The translations under genes were made by a program, and so were the position numbers. A DNA stretch of 64,000 nt from Larimichthys crocea. Taxonomy: Eukaryota; Chordata; Actinopteri; Sciaenidae. The stretch lies in contig NC_040015.1 in the NCBI RefSeq assembly GCF_000972845.2, positions 3,732,890 to 3,796,889 on the forward strand. The letters run 5' to 3'. The notes under the pieces were generated by a model that did no database searches, was not told the DNA's origin, and was given only the letters and a program-made list of their open reading frames with translations. Below, one piece after another: positions 24,801-39,300 of the stretch. Every line of letters starts with the position of its first letter. Position 1 is the first letter of the stretch.

Positions 24801-27331
24801 TTGAGCAGAGCCCAGCTCATTTATAGGCAGCCATCTGCTGCGTTAGAGAAGGAGAGGGGAGCATAGAGAGGGAAAGTTGCAGAGCAGCAATAATAATAAT
24901 AATTATTATTATTATACATTTAAATGGAAATATGAGTGATATTAGTAGTATTTGAAGTGAACATACAGTCACATATGTGGTCCGTTCTTTCCAGTATAAA
25001 GTGGAGGTCAGTTTCTCCATACAATCAGGCCGCTTTCAGACCAGACCTGTTTGGTCCGCTTTAAACAGACCAGTGTTTGTTTCCTCAGACAGCTTCGTTT
25101 GGGCAGGTGTCAAAGCTAATCTAAACTCTGGTGTGGACCAAACAAGCGAACCCTGGTGCGGTTCGCTTACAGTGGAAAAGCAAACGCGTTATCCAGAGAA
25201 CCAAAAAGAGACGTCTGTGTAACCACAGCATCACGTAGTCTCTCGCTGTCCGTCGTCTTTTTTCGGTACTGCTGCATTTGTCTCATGTACAGAGCAACAT
25301 GCGTGTTGCTCATTCTGGGCAGCTTCTTGTAAAAGAAACAGAAACCCCAACCCCTTTTTTTCTTTTCCTTGTCTCTCTAAGTGTTGGCCCTGGGGCCAGG
25401 CCCCTGTAGCGCAGGTCAGTGGACAGCCTTCCAGTGCCATTAAGCACAGATGGCAAATTGTTTTCTAGGAATCACTCCTATCCTCTCTTTGTGCTCTCTG
25501 ATTGTGTTGTGCCTGTGAGACAAGTCGACCCAACAGCTAATAAATACTCAGGCATGTAACTCAGTTGTTAAATGTTAATTGTTATTCTCTAAGTATTATT
25601 CATTAATTGCACAATACACCTATAAATCAGCCTTTACATCAGCACGATATCAGGGCGGGCGACGAGTACTCAACAATATCCTCAATTCCCAAGTATATGT
25701 TAGAAAATTACCAACTGTGACGAAAATATGTGCTTTTATTTCTAAAATTATATACATATGAAGATCAAGAGCTTTTTTATAAATCTGATTGGCACAATAG
25801 GGATAATAGGAAAAAGGGAAACTGGGATAAAGATCATTCATCATTAAAGACATTTTAAAGCAGTGACTTACTATATTAGCTGGTTCACAAGAGTTAGATT
25901 TGAAAAAGAACGGTCCAAATCTGTGCGGCAGAAGTAGTAATATCGTGACATGTTATCCCTGTGTGGGTGACGTTATGAAGACACTGCATCCTACAATTCC
26001 CACAATGCAACTGGATAGCATCTTTCATTATGCCATGTTCAACACATACTGCATGGGATGGATGGCAGAAATGGGAAAGATGTTCACGTTTACAGCTTCA
26101 GCATCAGCAACTGTGTGACAGCAGTTAGTTGTACATTGACAATATAACATCCATGTCCAAGAGTGTGCATTATATTATATAGAATAATTAAACTTTTTGC
26201 ATAATATGGAAATTATGGGAAAGAAGAATTCTAGAGATGTTGGTGGGTCCATTTCTGAACTTTCATTTCATGCCAGCTGTATGTTCCCCTAACTTCTCCT
26301 GAAGATAGGTTCACAATTTTTCATGTCTTAAAACAATAATTAGGTGCCAATATGCACATTCAAACAGGTTTTGCTTGGACTTCCAGTTGGCACGATAAAG
26401 ACTGGCAGGCTGACGGAACTCTTCCAACCATTTTACTCATTCGGGCAAAGACCTGCTGAAGGTTTCACCTTGAGACGCATGCCACAATGCTGAAATGGTT
26501 ATATATATATATATATATATATATAGCTGTGTGCAGCTGGACAGAAGAGCAGGAGCCTATACTGGGAGCCCAGCTGCAGTAATTGATTTCTGCTGCCACA
26601 CTAGGGCTAAATGACTGGGATTAGTGGACTATGAACAAGACCTATTTATTATTGGGATGCTCATGATTAGCTCGTTACTCAGCTCACTGAGGCTCATCTA
26701 GCCGCATGTCACAGGGAAGGAGGGGAGGGGAGATGGGTGTGTTTGTGTGCAGATTTAAGCCTGTGTAGTCAATAGGCCTCGTGTACACGTATTGTAGCAG
26801 CGAAGCCTGAGGAGTTAGCAAAGCCATTCACAAGAAATCCTCCAGCATTTAATACAATGATTCAGAATGTATAGTATCTAAATAGACCGGGGCTCAGCTC
26901 GGGCCCCTCTGCTGCTCCACGTATTAAAAATGTCATTTATTTTCACAGCCCAACAGCAATACAACAAGGTGGGAAAAATACAAGCTATTTGTTATCTCGT
27001 ACAGCCGAGTGTAGACGTAAGCCCTCAATGTGCTCCTGTGATGGTGCTGTTCTCTTTTCACTGTGATATGAGAGCAATAGCAAAAATATGGGAGTCAATG
27101 TCAAATGAGAAAAGAAATGAAGAAGGGATGAGAGAAGGTGGTGGTGGTGGTGTTGGGGTGGGGTGATTTTTCACTGGGAGTCACAGTTAATTTCATGCTC
27201 TGCATTTTATTGTCATGCTTCAGTAATTGTGCCTCAGTGTCATGAGCAGCACAAACGCACTCTGCCACGAGCTGGTGGATACTCAGTATCAGCGAGGATC
27301 AGCGGAGCTACTGTTCACCTAAGTACACAGT

Positions 27332-27379
<48 letters not shown>

Positions 27380-30300
27380 TACACTGTCAACATTTTGCCA
27401 TTGGCTGCTTTAGATTGTTATATTCTTTAAAATTGAATACATACGTCTTAATATGCAAGACAGAAAATTTAGAAAATGTGATGGAGGTTGTCTCAATTGT
27501 AATGTGAAATAAAATGTGATTAACCAAAACCTGGTGTTTTTTGTCTTATGGGGAGGGTTGTTATGGCTGCCGCAAACTCATCTATGGTTACTTGTAGTGT
27601 TTTTGGTGTATGCAAATCCAGATGTGTGGTTGCCCTGCCCTGTCACAGCTGAGGAGGTGTGGCTGTCATACCTGATTGGAGTGATACCTGTACCCACCAT
27701 CCAATCAGGTGGATCCAATCGGAAGCTGATTTAAAGTCTGTGAAGTCAGAATAAAGAGTAATAAGAGAGTTCTGAGTTTGTCAGACCAAAGAAGAAAGTG
27801 TTGTTAACCACCCAGCCAAACTTGAATGATTAAAAATATCGACAGGTTTATGAAATTAGGTGTCCAAATCAGGTAAAAATGAATTCTCAGCTCCAGGACT
27901 GTGGGGGCGTGTCCTCTGAATGTGCTGAAGCCACACCCACTCATGGGAGCAGTCAGGCAGCCATTTTGAAGCGACTGAAACGTGTCAGATGAGTTCAGAA
28001 AATGACATGACTAACTAATACTGAGCAAGATAAATTTATCTCTATCTCTCTGCTAGAGGGTGGAGGGGTATGCTCAGGGTGGCCTCAGCGTGTCATCGAG
28101 CCACCCTTTAAGGACCGCCCACAAAATCCTGGACTGAAAACTGGTGAAAAACAGTTTGAACCTCTAACTCCACATTTCAGTAAGGATGTATTTTTACATG
28201 TTTTCAGCAACTATTTTCCAACATATTTAGTGTATTTTGAAACAAATCTCAGAATTTACATGGACTTTAAGTTAGAACTGCCTGGTGGCTTGGTCTGTTT
28301 GTATTGAGCTTGCCTCGATTGTTCTTGCAAACTAATTGTGTATGTCAACTCAAGTGTTAACTCGACTTTTTGTTGAGGTATTGTTGAGGTGTTATTTTGG
28401 AAAGTGCTTAAATTTCAGCAGGATAGTGTTGTCTCAATACAATTATGGACATTGCACAGGAAATGACGACAGCAACATTTTATTCACTCTTCTTTGCCGA
28501 ATTTGAACTGTACAGCGCATGAACAGCACCATTTGGCTGCCAAACATATGTACAACTTACATTTGTATATTACAGTATACACCGCAACCGCTTCAGCAGC
28601 ATTTTCACAATGCCGTGGTCCCTCCACTTCTGCTCCATAACCAAAATGGCGTCCGCTAAGGGCAGGAAGTGTTCCAGCATTTCACACTCAACTACTGTTA
28701 TGTCCAAGTACTCACAGTACACTGCATTTTGACATAACTAACAGTGTGGGTGCTCTTATGAGCTCAAAATAGCAAGTGTTAGTATGAAAGTACACGAATT
28801 AGGACAGAACCAATGCAGAAACAAATTACATTTATGTTCTGTATAGCTGATTTGGCATGCAACAATATATATTTGAAATTTTAAACTACATCGACAAATA
28901 GTTTTAGACTGACAGAATTGCAAAATATGTGAATGAGTAAAACAGTTTTTCAGTGAATGTTCATTTTGTCAATATTCTTTTGTCATCATCATGGATATCA
29001 TTGTGAAAAAAACAAGGCTTCAATTAAGTTTCTATTTCAGAAACAAGTTGTGTTTTCCTCATAATGTGAAAGACATTTTTACCTATACTGGATTATGGGG
29101 ATCTTTTGTGCATGTGTGTCACTGCTCAGGCATCACACATGAGTGACTGTAAAGCAAATGTAAAGCCCTGACGGCCTTGTTTAGTTAGTATATTTTCATA
29201 TGCAAGAGGATTCTTGGGTTGCTCCCATCCTATCTATGTTTTCATCTCAGGAGTGTTACGGACAGTCCTCAAAGCTGCCTGTCTTGGACAGGACTCCTTT
29301 CCCTTGAAAGAGGTTTTTAATCTGTGACATTTCCTTGTTAAATAAAGGTTAAATAAAATAAGATCACCAGCCGCTAAAAGTGTCTGGTTGTCAGAAACTG
29401 TAAGACCTATAGCAACCAAACTTGGTATACAGTTTCAAAAACATATCCACGACCAAGGCAACAGAAGTGACATGACTGACCTCATGCTATGTTAACAACT
29501 TTCACGGTTTGCCAATAACACTGATTGCACACCGATTTTTTTTTATAAAATTCTGATCACAGGATCGGTGGTCATGGACTTTGAAGATATACATTTCTTC
29601 CCTTAGATTTGCAGACAGGCAGAAAAAGTATTAATTCTCCTGTATTCATTGTTTTCATAAGTATAAATGTTATCAAATGGTTCATTATTTAGCTAAAGGG
29701 ATTCAACTTTAATGTTCATCTAACTGATGTAACGTGTTTCAGCACTACATTAAGACATGATTATCTTAGAAACTGCTGAAGCTGTGATGTTTCACCTCAT
29801 CAATCCAGACAGTCCTGATTGTTCCTGCTTTTTTATTTTGCCCTTGATAAGTTGGCCTATTTTTATTATGAAAACCTCAACAAATGTAGATTCCACTAAC
29901 CTTTGAAATTGAAAAAGCCACCCAGAGGCCTGTTTTGTCACACATTAAGAATAATAATCTGCCAACATTTTCACTCTCTACCCACACACCAGGCTAAGCC
30001 TTATTCCTGTACTTTGGTATACTATCTTCACTTTCTAATTTTCATTTACAATAAATGGAGGGTTAGAGTTGCACTGGCTGCTGCGCATTGCCTCTGCAGA
30101 CATTTATGGGAGCAGTTTCTCCACAAAGAAAATCAGGCAATAAAGTCTGCAGACTGATGCCAGAGCTCCACTGAGCAAGTTAAAGATTTTGTTACAGTGG
30201 TGTGCAAAAAAATCAACATGCATGTTACAGTGTTCGCTTGTTGCTGACACAGCTTAAAAGATTAATAGGCTTGGCTGTACTTGTGTAAAATACTGGGATC

Positions 30301-33300
30301 AGCAACATGTTGTCCTAATACCTAAACGATTGAATATGTCGATTGCCAATGATTTCCAAAACAACATGTACGACCTCTAGAGAATACCAGTGACAGACTT
30401 ATCAGACATTTATCTCCATGTGGTGATGTGAAGAGATCACATTGGTTAGGTTTAGGAACCAAAACTTCTGTTACGTTTGGAAACCAAAACTTCTCGATGA
30501 AGTTTAGGAAACAAAATGTCTTTGTTACGTTTAGAAACCAAAACTTCTCGATGAAGTTTAGGAACCAAAACTTCTCGATGAAGTGTAGGAACCAAAACCT
30601 CTTGGTTAAGTGTAGGAACCAAAACTTATTGGTTAAGTTTAGGAAAAGATCATGGTTGGGGTTAAAAGTATTTACGTAGTTACGTAACATAACTTAAGTG
30701 ACAGACATAACTTAACCAGGGATGGACCGATTGTGAAATTCTGGGCCGATACCGATGTTTAAAATAACAACTTGGCTGATGGCCGATGTTTTTTCTTTTT
30801 GTTATTTATTCCCTCTGTGCCCTGCTCCATCGGGTCGTTGCCTCTTGCGCTGTGGGTGATCTGCGCTCTATCCATCGTGCGTCCCATCCTCTGCACAGGC
30901 AGCGTCAAGTATTGCTTGTGCGCGTTGTTTAACATCTTCAAAGTAGTGATCCTTGTCTAACTTTGTTTACATTAAAACTGCATGTCACTCAGTCCGTGAC
31001 TTTTCCTAAATATGTGTTTGATGGCTTCTAAAGCTTACATCGTATTAAAATAAAACAAACTTGATTTCTGAGCATTTATACCTCGGATGCCAATCTGCAT
31101 ATAAACAACAGTTATAGACCACCGTGACCAGCTGTGGTCACAGCAATTATTACAATGTTTTCATTTCATTTTCTCACTTGTAATGTTTTCATACTATCAC
31201 ATTAATTTTTAGCGGTATATGTGAATTGGGAGCGAGCAAGAGACAAAGAGGAGACACCAGGCGTGCACTGGCATAAACTGAAACAGGCCGGTTAGAAATG
31301 TAAAGAGGAAAATCACAGAATACAGGATATGTCCAGGACACTCAGGACATGAGGGAGGGAGGATCGGATGGTGGCTCAGGTAGCGATGAGGAAACTGTCA
31401 CTGTAAGCTGCACTTCTGTCAGCTGCACACCTCAAGCAGCTGTGCTCCATGCAGACATTTCTCAAACTTTATTTTGTAGGCTAGGGGTGGGCGGGGCCGG
31501 CGTGCATGAAGTGAGCTGAAGGTAGCGGGAGTGTCTGTTGTGAGTTTAGGGGGCACGTCAGCCAGAGCTGTAGTGGGTGAGTGAGTGAGTGAGTGAGTGA
31601 GTGAATGTGTGAGTGAGACCGCTGCCTGCTGAACAGAGGGTTGCAGGAAGAAGGATCTGAAGTGCCTGTGTTTTGGCTACAAAAACCCGCCATATAATCA
31701 TCGGCCACTGCCATCGGTTAATGTCATCTTTATTTGCCCATGGCAGTTAAGAAGGCGATACCGATGTTCAGCCGATGCATCGGTGCATCCCTAAAGTTAA
31801 CATGACACATTCTATAGTGTAAAGTCAATGCTTTGGTGTCTCACAGGATATGAACAGCAGTATCCTGGGTAAAATGTCTGGGTTTGTTTGACCCATCTAT
31901 CCACCCCAACCTTCAACATACGCAGACTTTGTTGCTCTTCATACAACATCACCTTCTTTTGCACCCATCATAACTGCTACTACTACTAGAGGGTGCCGCC
32001 TAACCAACTGGTGAGGGCAGGCTAGGGATGAGATCAGTGTGTCAACTTTAACAATCTGTTCTCTCTGATGCATACATGAAAACTGATGATCAATATGGCA
32101 TTCTTCCTCCGGAAGCCTGTTGGTGTCGATAAAGCAAGTCATGGATTCAAAGGTAAAATGTCATTCACATCAGGAACTAAAGCTAGATACATTTCTCATT
32201 TTTCAAAAGCACTGCAAATGATAGTCAGAACTGATGACAAAATGATACATAGAGCAGTAGCTCTACCAAGGGCAGAGGATGGGTTTTACTGGATTACACA
32301 AAAGCACTGCATTAAAACTGTATCAGAGCGGGAAACGTCAAAAACATTTCAATCCCTTTATTACAAATCTTATAATATCCCTTCAGGGAACATGTTCTAT
32401 AACTTATAATAAACCTGACCTGCTTTACATTATTATAAATTATATTTCTGTTATCCGTTTTGCATTTACACTTCATTTTATTCAGATTTATCTTTTTAAT
32501 TAAGTCTCATTGTATTAATTGATTATACAAAAACATACATATATCAGTAGGACATTATCCTGACACTGTCACTCGGTGGGTTTTCATGGATTAGTAAAGT
32601 TGTATTAAATAGAATCTGAGGCTCTTCTGCTAAAGGATAGAGATTTGTCAGCCAGTTGTCGGAAGCAGTCAAAGCTGAACAAAGTAGGCACAGTATTCAT
32701 CACACATCCACATCAGGATCCACACACCAAGTTGGTTAGGCTAGGGCGCACGGCGCATCTATGGCGAAAAAGTTTGGGTGGGGGGGGGGGGGGGCTGCTC
32801 TTGTCCAAAATGCCAGGGCCGATTTTTTGTCCCAGTCCACCCATGTACAAGACTCACATACAAGACACACTTGCCGAGGTGGTCTGGGATGCATTTGACA
32901 ACAACAAATGATTTGGTCTTTGCGAACTGAAATTATGTACCCATTTAGTTGCATATAGAGAGTTAAGATCAGATCAGAGATGGTCATTGGAGATGCATCC
33001 TAATGTGATGGGATTAACTAAGATACAAGTTGATGCCAGATGTGAACAGGCTCAATGGCAAGAGAGGTTTTTTACTACTGCTGCTGCAGAAGCTCTGAAC
33101 TGAGGCCTAAATGATGGTCATGTAAAGAGAACAGGCATGGACCTAAATGTAAGTCTAGAGAGCATGGATGGGTTTGGAGATTTTAATAAGATGCACAACA
33201 TGACAATGTAACTCAAAGAGCTCATATAACACACAAAACACATATTGTTCACATCAGCACTGTATTTGTATAAATTAATTTAACTTTTCTCATCACTTTC

Positions 33301-36300
33301 CTTTGCTGTATGTGATCCATGGTGCATTCAGGAATACACAACTAGCCTTTATTTAGATTATAACGGATCTATCTAAGCTTCAGCAACAATGCTTCCAGCT
33401 TTTTCAGATGCTGCTGTTGAGATTTCTACCAGACTTTGTGTTTGGTGAGAGAGAGAGAGAAAATCCCAAGACCCTAAAAGATTTTTAGGACATTAAACAT
33501 CTGATGGCAGCTGTGCCATACTGGATATTTAGTCAAGGATTTAACACCAGTCATTGTGTCTTAACTTAGCACAGTCTGAAGAACAATACAACAGCAAAAA
33601 ATGTGAAACAAAAATGCTAAGAGGATTTTATGTTCTGTAGCACAGACATCACCTGCAGCTGTGCTAAAACATGTTACACAACAAGCTATATGGAAGTGTA
33701 ATAATGGGTTCATGATGAAAAATAAAAGCTCTTTGAAATACATGAAACGTTTAAATCTAATACTCTGAAGGCGCTGTGCCAGCTGCTGTTTGACTCTTTC
33801 GCCCTGGGTGGCACAGAGCGAGCAGCACGGACAGAGAAATGGAGTATTTGTGCTGCTGCTGGAGATCAGCTTGTCAGCGATGATCTAACAACAGCAGGCA
33901 GCTGGGAAGCAAATGTTAAACGTTCCCTCCTCTCCATACCCCTCAAGGATTTTCCCACCTCAGACTTGTTTGGCTGATAAGCTGCTACCATGAGCTCGCC
34001 AAGGTCAGCAGTTATCTAGCCCCACCCCAGTATTTACATAGTGTGTCCCTCAGAAGAGCTTGAGCTTGAGGAGTAGTGGTGGGCACGTATCTAAAGCTGA
34101 GTACCCTCCCTTTTTCCTGTGAGACAACGGCAGTGTTGATACACTGAAGAATGTGGTCAATGCTGACATCTGCTGGTGGAAAGATGAAGTGCAGCCTGTC
34201 AAATACTAGAATCTGTGGAATGGTGGACAGAGGTGAACAGTAGTTACTATAGGTCAGGGGCATAACAACAACTACTACCACTGTACCCACTACGACCACC
34301 ACTACTACATATCTGTTGTGTGAGACAAACTCATGAAGGCAGTTTACTTTCTAGGTAATAGACCAAACTTGACTTAAACCGTTATCTCTCTAAAATGTTT
34401 GTCCGAATCAAACACTGAGTTTGTGGCTTCACAGCAGATGACTGGTCTAAGATAGTAGCTCTAAACCTTTAAGAGTTGTGATATTACCTGATGGCAGAGG
34501 CCTCTTTCATCAGGATAATGCGCCATGCCACAAAGCAAAAAATGCTTCAGGAAGCTTTGAGGGATGAAACGACTTCAAGGTGTTGACTTGGCCTGCAAAT
34601 TCCCCAGATCACAATCCAATCAAGTATCTGTGGGATGTGATAGACGAACAGGTCCAAGGTGGACAGATGAACTGCTGCTCGCTAGGAGTCCATGTCTCAA
34701 TGTGTCAGGGCTGTTTTGGCAGCAAATGGAAGACCCACACAATATTAGGTCATCATTTTATGGCTGATATAAGATGTATTGAGATAACGTATAAAAACAG
34801 AGTATATAGTGTTTTGTTTTTTTTTAGTTCTTGTCTACTGTTTGAATGTCATTAAGATTGTACAGAGCCCTGGACATTGTCTTTTATCTCCTGATCCCCA
34901 GGTTTAGAAACCACTGGTCTCTGATCTCACGTAATAGTACCGTGTCCCATTTGAATCTGGCCAGCTCCCAGCACCTTATCTCTCTCATCATGTTTTCTGT
35001 TTGTCTCTCCACTTTATCAAATGAAGGCTAAAATGTAGAACACCCAATTCAAGGAGTAAGGAACATTCCTATTCATTTTTTTTCTAATATTCCCATTGGA
35101 GAGAATAAACTACAAGTTAAATTAAATGCAGCCTAGTCAAATAACCCAACCCTTTCTCTGTTATTGCCAATAGGCCTAAACTTCCTGTTGTAAGAACTAA
35201 ATCTAACAGGCAGATTACCGTTTAATACGATGAGAACTTTTTTGTCCATGCCAACCTCAGGCCAAAATGCCAACTGTGTACGTTACACACCCTCCAACCT
35301 CTCCGCTGCAAAATATTCATGAAATTTGTTGAGCATATTATTTTTCTTCTAGTGCTGTGAGGGCTAAACTTGCTTACTTAAACATCACTGCTGGTTGTGC
35401 TTTGAAAGTAAAAGCATAAGTCAATATGATGTGCACCACATAAGTTCATATTGCAGGGTTTAACAAACAGTGCAGCCTCTTGGAAAGCCCATGCTGACCG
35501 TTCAGTCTTTGAAGTATAAATCCAGCTCTAGACTCTAGCTTTCTTGTATTACCTCAGATAGATATAATACAGCATGGTAAGGTAATGATTTATAATTTCA
35601 GTGGATTACTAATAAATCTGACCTTTACTGATCAGTTCATAAAACCTCAACTCAAACTTTCAGGGAAACTCAAAGAGCCAGTGCAGAAAAGATAAAACGT
35701 TTCTGCTCCAAGCTCTTGTTTCTCTTCACAAAGTAGTCATAAAGAAGCTCTGGGGAGCAACCAAAAGAACAAGAGCCTCACTGGTACTGTAATAGCTACT
35801 GTATCTTAGCATTTATGTCTAGGTAAGTTCTTTGGAGGGATTTAAAATAAAATATTACTTTACATGTGAGGGACATGCCAGATTCATTCAAGATATGACC
35901 ATAGGCAACCTCTGAAATTTAAGAAAGAGACACAATCTTAACCAAAATACACTCGATCCAAAGACCCATAGATATAGAAAACTAACACTGGCAGCAGCCC
36001 AGCACTCCACCAATTAACCAAAAAGGTTCAAAATTAGGCACACTGAAAAAGAGGCCTTAAACTCATGTGGCAATAGAAGAAGCACCCAAGTTCAATTAAT
36101 CAATTTTACACTGTTCATCTGGGGCTGGGTTATGGTGGCAGCAGGTTAGGTAAGGTAGTCCAGATTTCACCCTCTAAAGTAATGTCTTTCATCTCCTCTG
36201 GAGGATGATGAGGTCTTCCCAGGCCAGATGAGATATAATCTTTCTTGCATGTTATTGGTGTACTTTGGGGTTTCCAACCAACGGGTCGTTCCCAGAAAAC

Positions 36301-39300
36301 CTCAAAAGAAAGGTGCCCAGGAGTCATCCTTACCAGATGCCCAAACTATCCCAACTGGCTCCTTTTTGACAACTCTTCTCAACCCCCTCTTCACCACAAT
36401 GGTCCGATAAAACACCCACATTAATGCACCTGTGGACCAATCCACCTGTCAATTTCATGCTCGATTTTACCCTCACTCATGAAGAGACCCCAAGATACTT
36501 GAGCTTGTTCACTTGGAGCATGAACTCACTCTCAACACCAGAGAGCAGTCCACCATTGGGGAACTATGGCCTTAGACTTGGAAGTGCTGACTCTCATTCT
36601 GGCAGCTTCACACTCGGCTACAAACTGCCACAGTGTGTGTTGAAGGTCATAGTCTGATGAAGCCAGCAAAACCACAAATCATCCACAAAAATCAAAGAAG
36701 AAATTCAGAGGTCACCAAAGCAGATAATGTCCCCTCCATGTCTACATCGAAAGAAATTATCCACAAATCTGAAGATCCATAGTTTTGTTTGAGAAATTTG
36801 TTTCAAGACGAGAAAAGAGGTGGGACAAATTAAAAGTACCAAGGTGATTATAATTCATGTGATTGTTCTTCAGTCATGGAACTGGGTGCCCTGAGATTTC
36901 TCAACAGTTCCTGAGGGAGGACTGAACCTTCTAACCAGTTCACACACTCTGTGGGTAAGAAAGTCAGCTAAATGATGGATATGCAAAATATAGAAGATCT
37001 TCTTGTCACAGCAGCTGATGCAGGGAAAAGAAGCCACTAATCACCATCAGCACAGCCTTTGATTTCCTTCCCCACTGTGCCCTCATATTAAATGTGACAA
37101 CCTCAATATGAGACAACCTCACACACATTCACTGAAATATGGGTAAAAGACAACTCTTTAACTCTCAAGAGAATTTGCATGATACCATGCAGATGTGCAG
37201 AGTGAATCAGCGTTTTGTTCTCTGTTTCGTCTCAGCCATGAAAAGCCACCTTCAAAATGGCTGCTTCCCCAAATCAGCTTTACGCTCCTGCCTTTTTTCT
37301 CATGCAGCTGAGGAGGCAAGGGGATCATTAGACATCAGTATCTGTTTGTCCTCGCTGTCACCATTTCATCATCTCCACCTCCTCCTCCCTCTTATTCTCC
37401 TCTTTTCACTCCATCCCCTCAAATAACCTTGTGACTTGTGGTGTACTTTCATCTCCTCATGAGGATGCTTTCAATTTGCATCTCACAATCAAAGACTCAA
37501 TCTTTCTGTATGCCATCACAGCATTTGCCCAAAATACTCAAGTTATACCGATGTTAATCAGAGCATCATGTACCAAACAACAGTGCTAAACTGGGTTCTG
37601 TGGACAATTAGGATGCTGCTGCACATGTATGTAAATATGTGATGAGAATGTTGCTGCAGTTTACAACCAACCTTAGGAAAGAGTTGCCAACTGCTCATCA
37701 GTTTTTGGGACCTAACCATTCATATGCATTCCCACGTTGATGGCACAGCATCAGAAGCAATTTGAGGTTCAGTATCTTACTCAGAGACAATTCAACACAC
37801 AGACCACAGATCGAACCACCGATCATCTGATTAGTGGATGACCCACTCTACCTCCTAAGCCACAGCCGCCCCATATATAAATAGCCATCAAATCATTCAA
37901 AAGGTTTAGTTTGCTGGTGCTATAGATATTCATTGTTATATTAATGTTCTGACATGGGGGCGGTGTTTAGCTCAGTTGGTAGAGCAGCCGCCTCATTTGA
38001 AAACCTGCTCGGCAATAAAGTAAGTTTAATTTAATAAGTTTGTACTGGGTAAAAAAATATTTACATACTGGTTATATGAACAGCACTGAATGAACAGCCA
38101 AGCCACTTACCCAAAGCCATAACAACACACTGCTTTGTATGCAGTGGGATAGGTTCTTTCTGAACTCGCATGCTATTCAAAAGGTGTTTAGAGGTAACAT
38201 ATCAAGTTCATCTCTACATCTTTATTTAGGGCATCTTGATAATGTTGTACTTCAGGTTTACAGTGTTTTAAACCAGTTTGAAACCCCAAACAACCTTAGC
38301 CTCAGCCAGGCCCATCACACATTATTCATGTCAGTTAAATAAGCTATAATCTGTTTGTCTGGCTCATAATGAGATGCCGATAATGAACTCCCAGAGAGGG
38401 GGAGAGAGGAGGAGGGAGAAAAAGGGTGAAAGAGAGGAGAGGCGTTTAGGACTCAGTTCAGAGATAAGGACCTATCTCCATCACCCAGCGCTCTCCCGTG
38501 TTTTTGGTCTTGTTTGGTTTCTACTGATGTGGATTTTAATTTCTGTCATTCTTTTGTCTTTTAATCTGTGCCATCAGCACGAAGAGGAGAGGGTATCTGT
38601 AAAGACAAAGAGGAGGAAAACTGAGACAGTGAGAGACAAATGTGGAGTGCATATGTTTGTAATAATAATAGTAATAAAGCATAGTAGTAATAGGATTGAA
38701 ACTTTTAGATTCTTTAGAGTGACTCATTAGTATGCATGTTTCACAGAGCTGCATGGTTGTGCTCTGTAGAAATGAAAAACTGCAGTTATCGCTTCATCTC
38801 CACTGTATGGTTCTAAAGCGGACGCCCACAAAGAATAAAATATGGTGCTCGCTGGAGTGTCAGAGCAGCTTGCATGAGAAATGAACAGTAAAATACATAC
38901 TCTACCTTAGATTTATTTCATACACACTGACTGAAGTGTACAGAAGAAGAAAAAAAATCTAGCTTTACCTGTATTTACTAGGTCTGATCTGAATTGTTTT
39001 CTTGATTGCATTCATGACTTAAGAACAGGTGGGCAGGATAATGTTTTATCTGGGAAACAGGTGTCAACGGAAAATACAAATTCTCCCTTGCCTCTCTCAG
39101 GGCTTCCATAGAAGTAGAAGTTTCATGGACGAACAGGACGCTGGTTGGCCCACGGTTCATTTCTAAACTGCAGTCCTTTGCTGCATGTCCTCAATAACAG
39201 TAATAACAGTCATGGCCTCAAGTTGTAGTACATCATCATTCACGTCTTAAATGGCGAACCATCAATCAATCAAGACAACCTAACCAAGAAAAAGATTTTG

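Larger units (their letters stand above)
21900..25020 (-). other. adck1 intron, AT-rich; no gene recognised
   Basis: It contains an AT-alternating block at 23176-23265, a GT run at 24186-24209, A/G-rich stretches near 24260-24370 and an (ATT)n block at 24889-24914. No exon is supported. Confidence 0.5.
25201..27880 (-). other. adck1 intron; no gene recognised
   Basis: It holds an (AT)n run at 26500-26525, a GGT-rich patch near 27140 and an (AC)n run at 27334-27378. No splice-bounded exon or clear element was identified. Confidence 0.5.

Noticed and set aside
30322..30690. Repetitive 122-codon frame resembling a repeat protein
   Set aside because: It is generated by a 27-bp tandem unit; the complementary strand is equally open.
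32086..32503. Overlapping open frames of 74 and 107 codons
   Set aside because: No recognisable domain, no splice context and ordinary AT-rich intron composition.
37962..38015. tRNA gene
   Set aside because: Only an A-box-like segment is present. The anticodon arm, B-box and acceptor stem cannot be formed.
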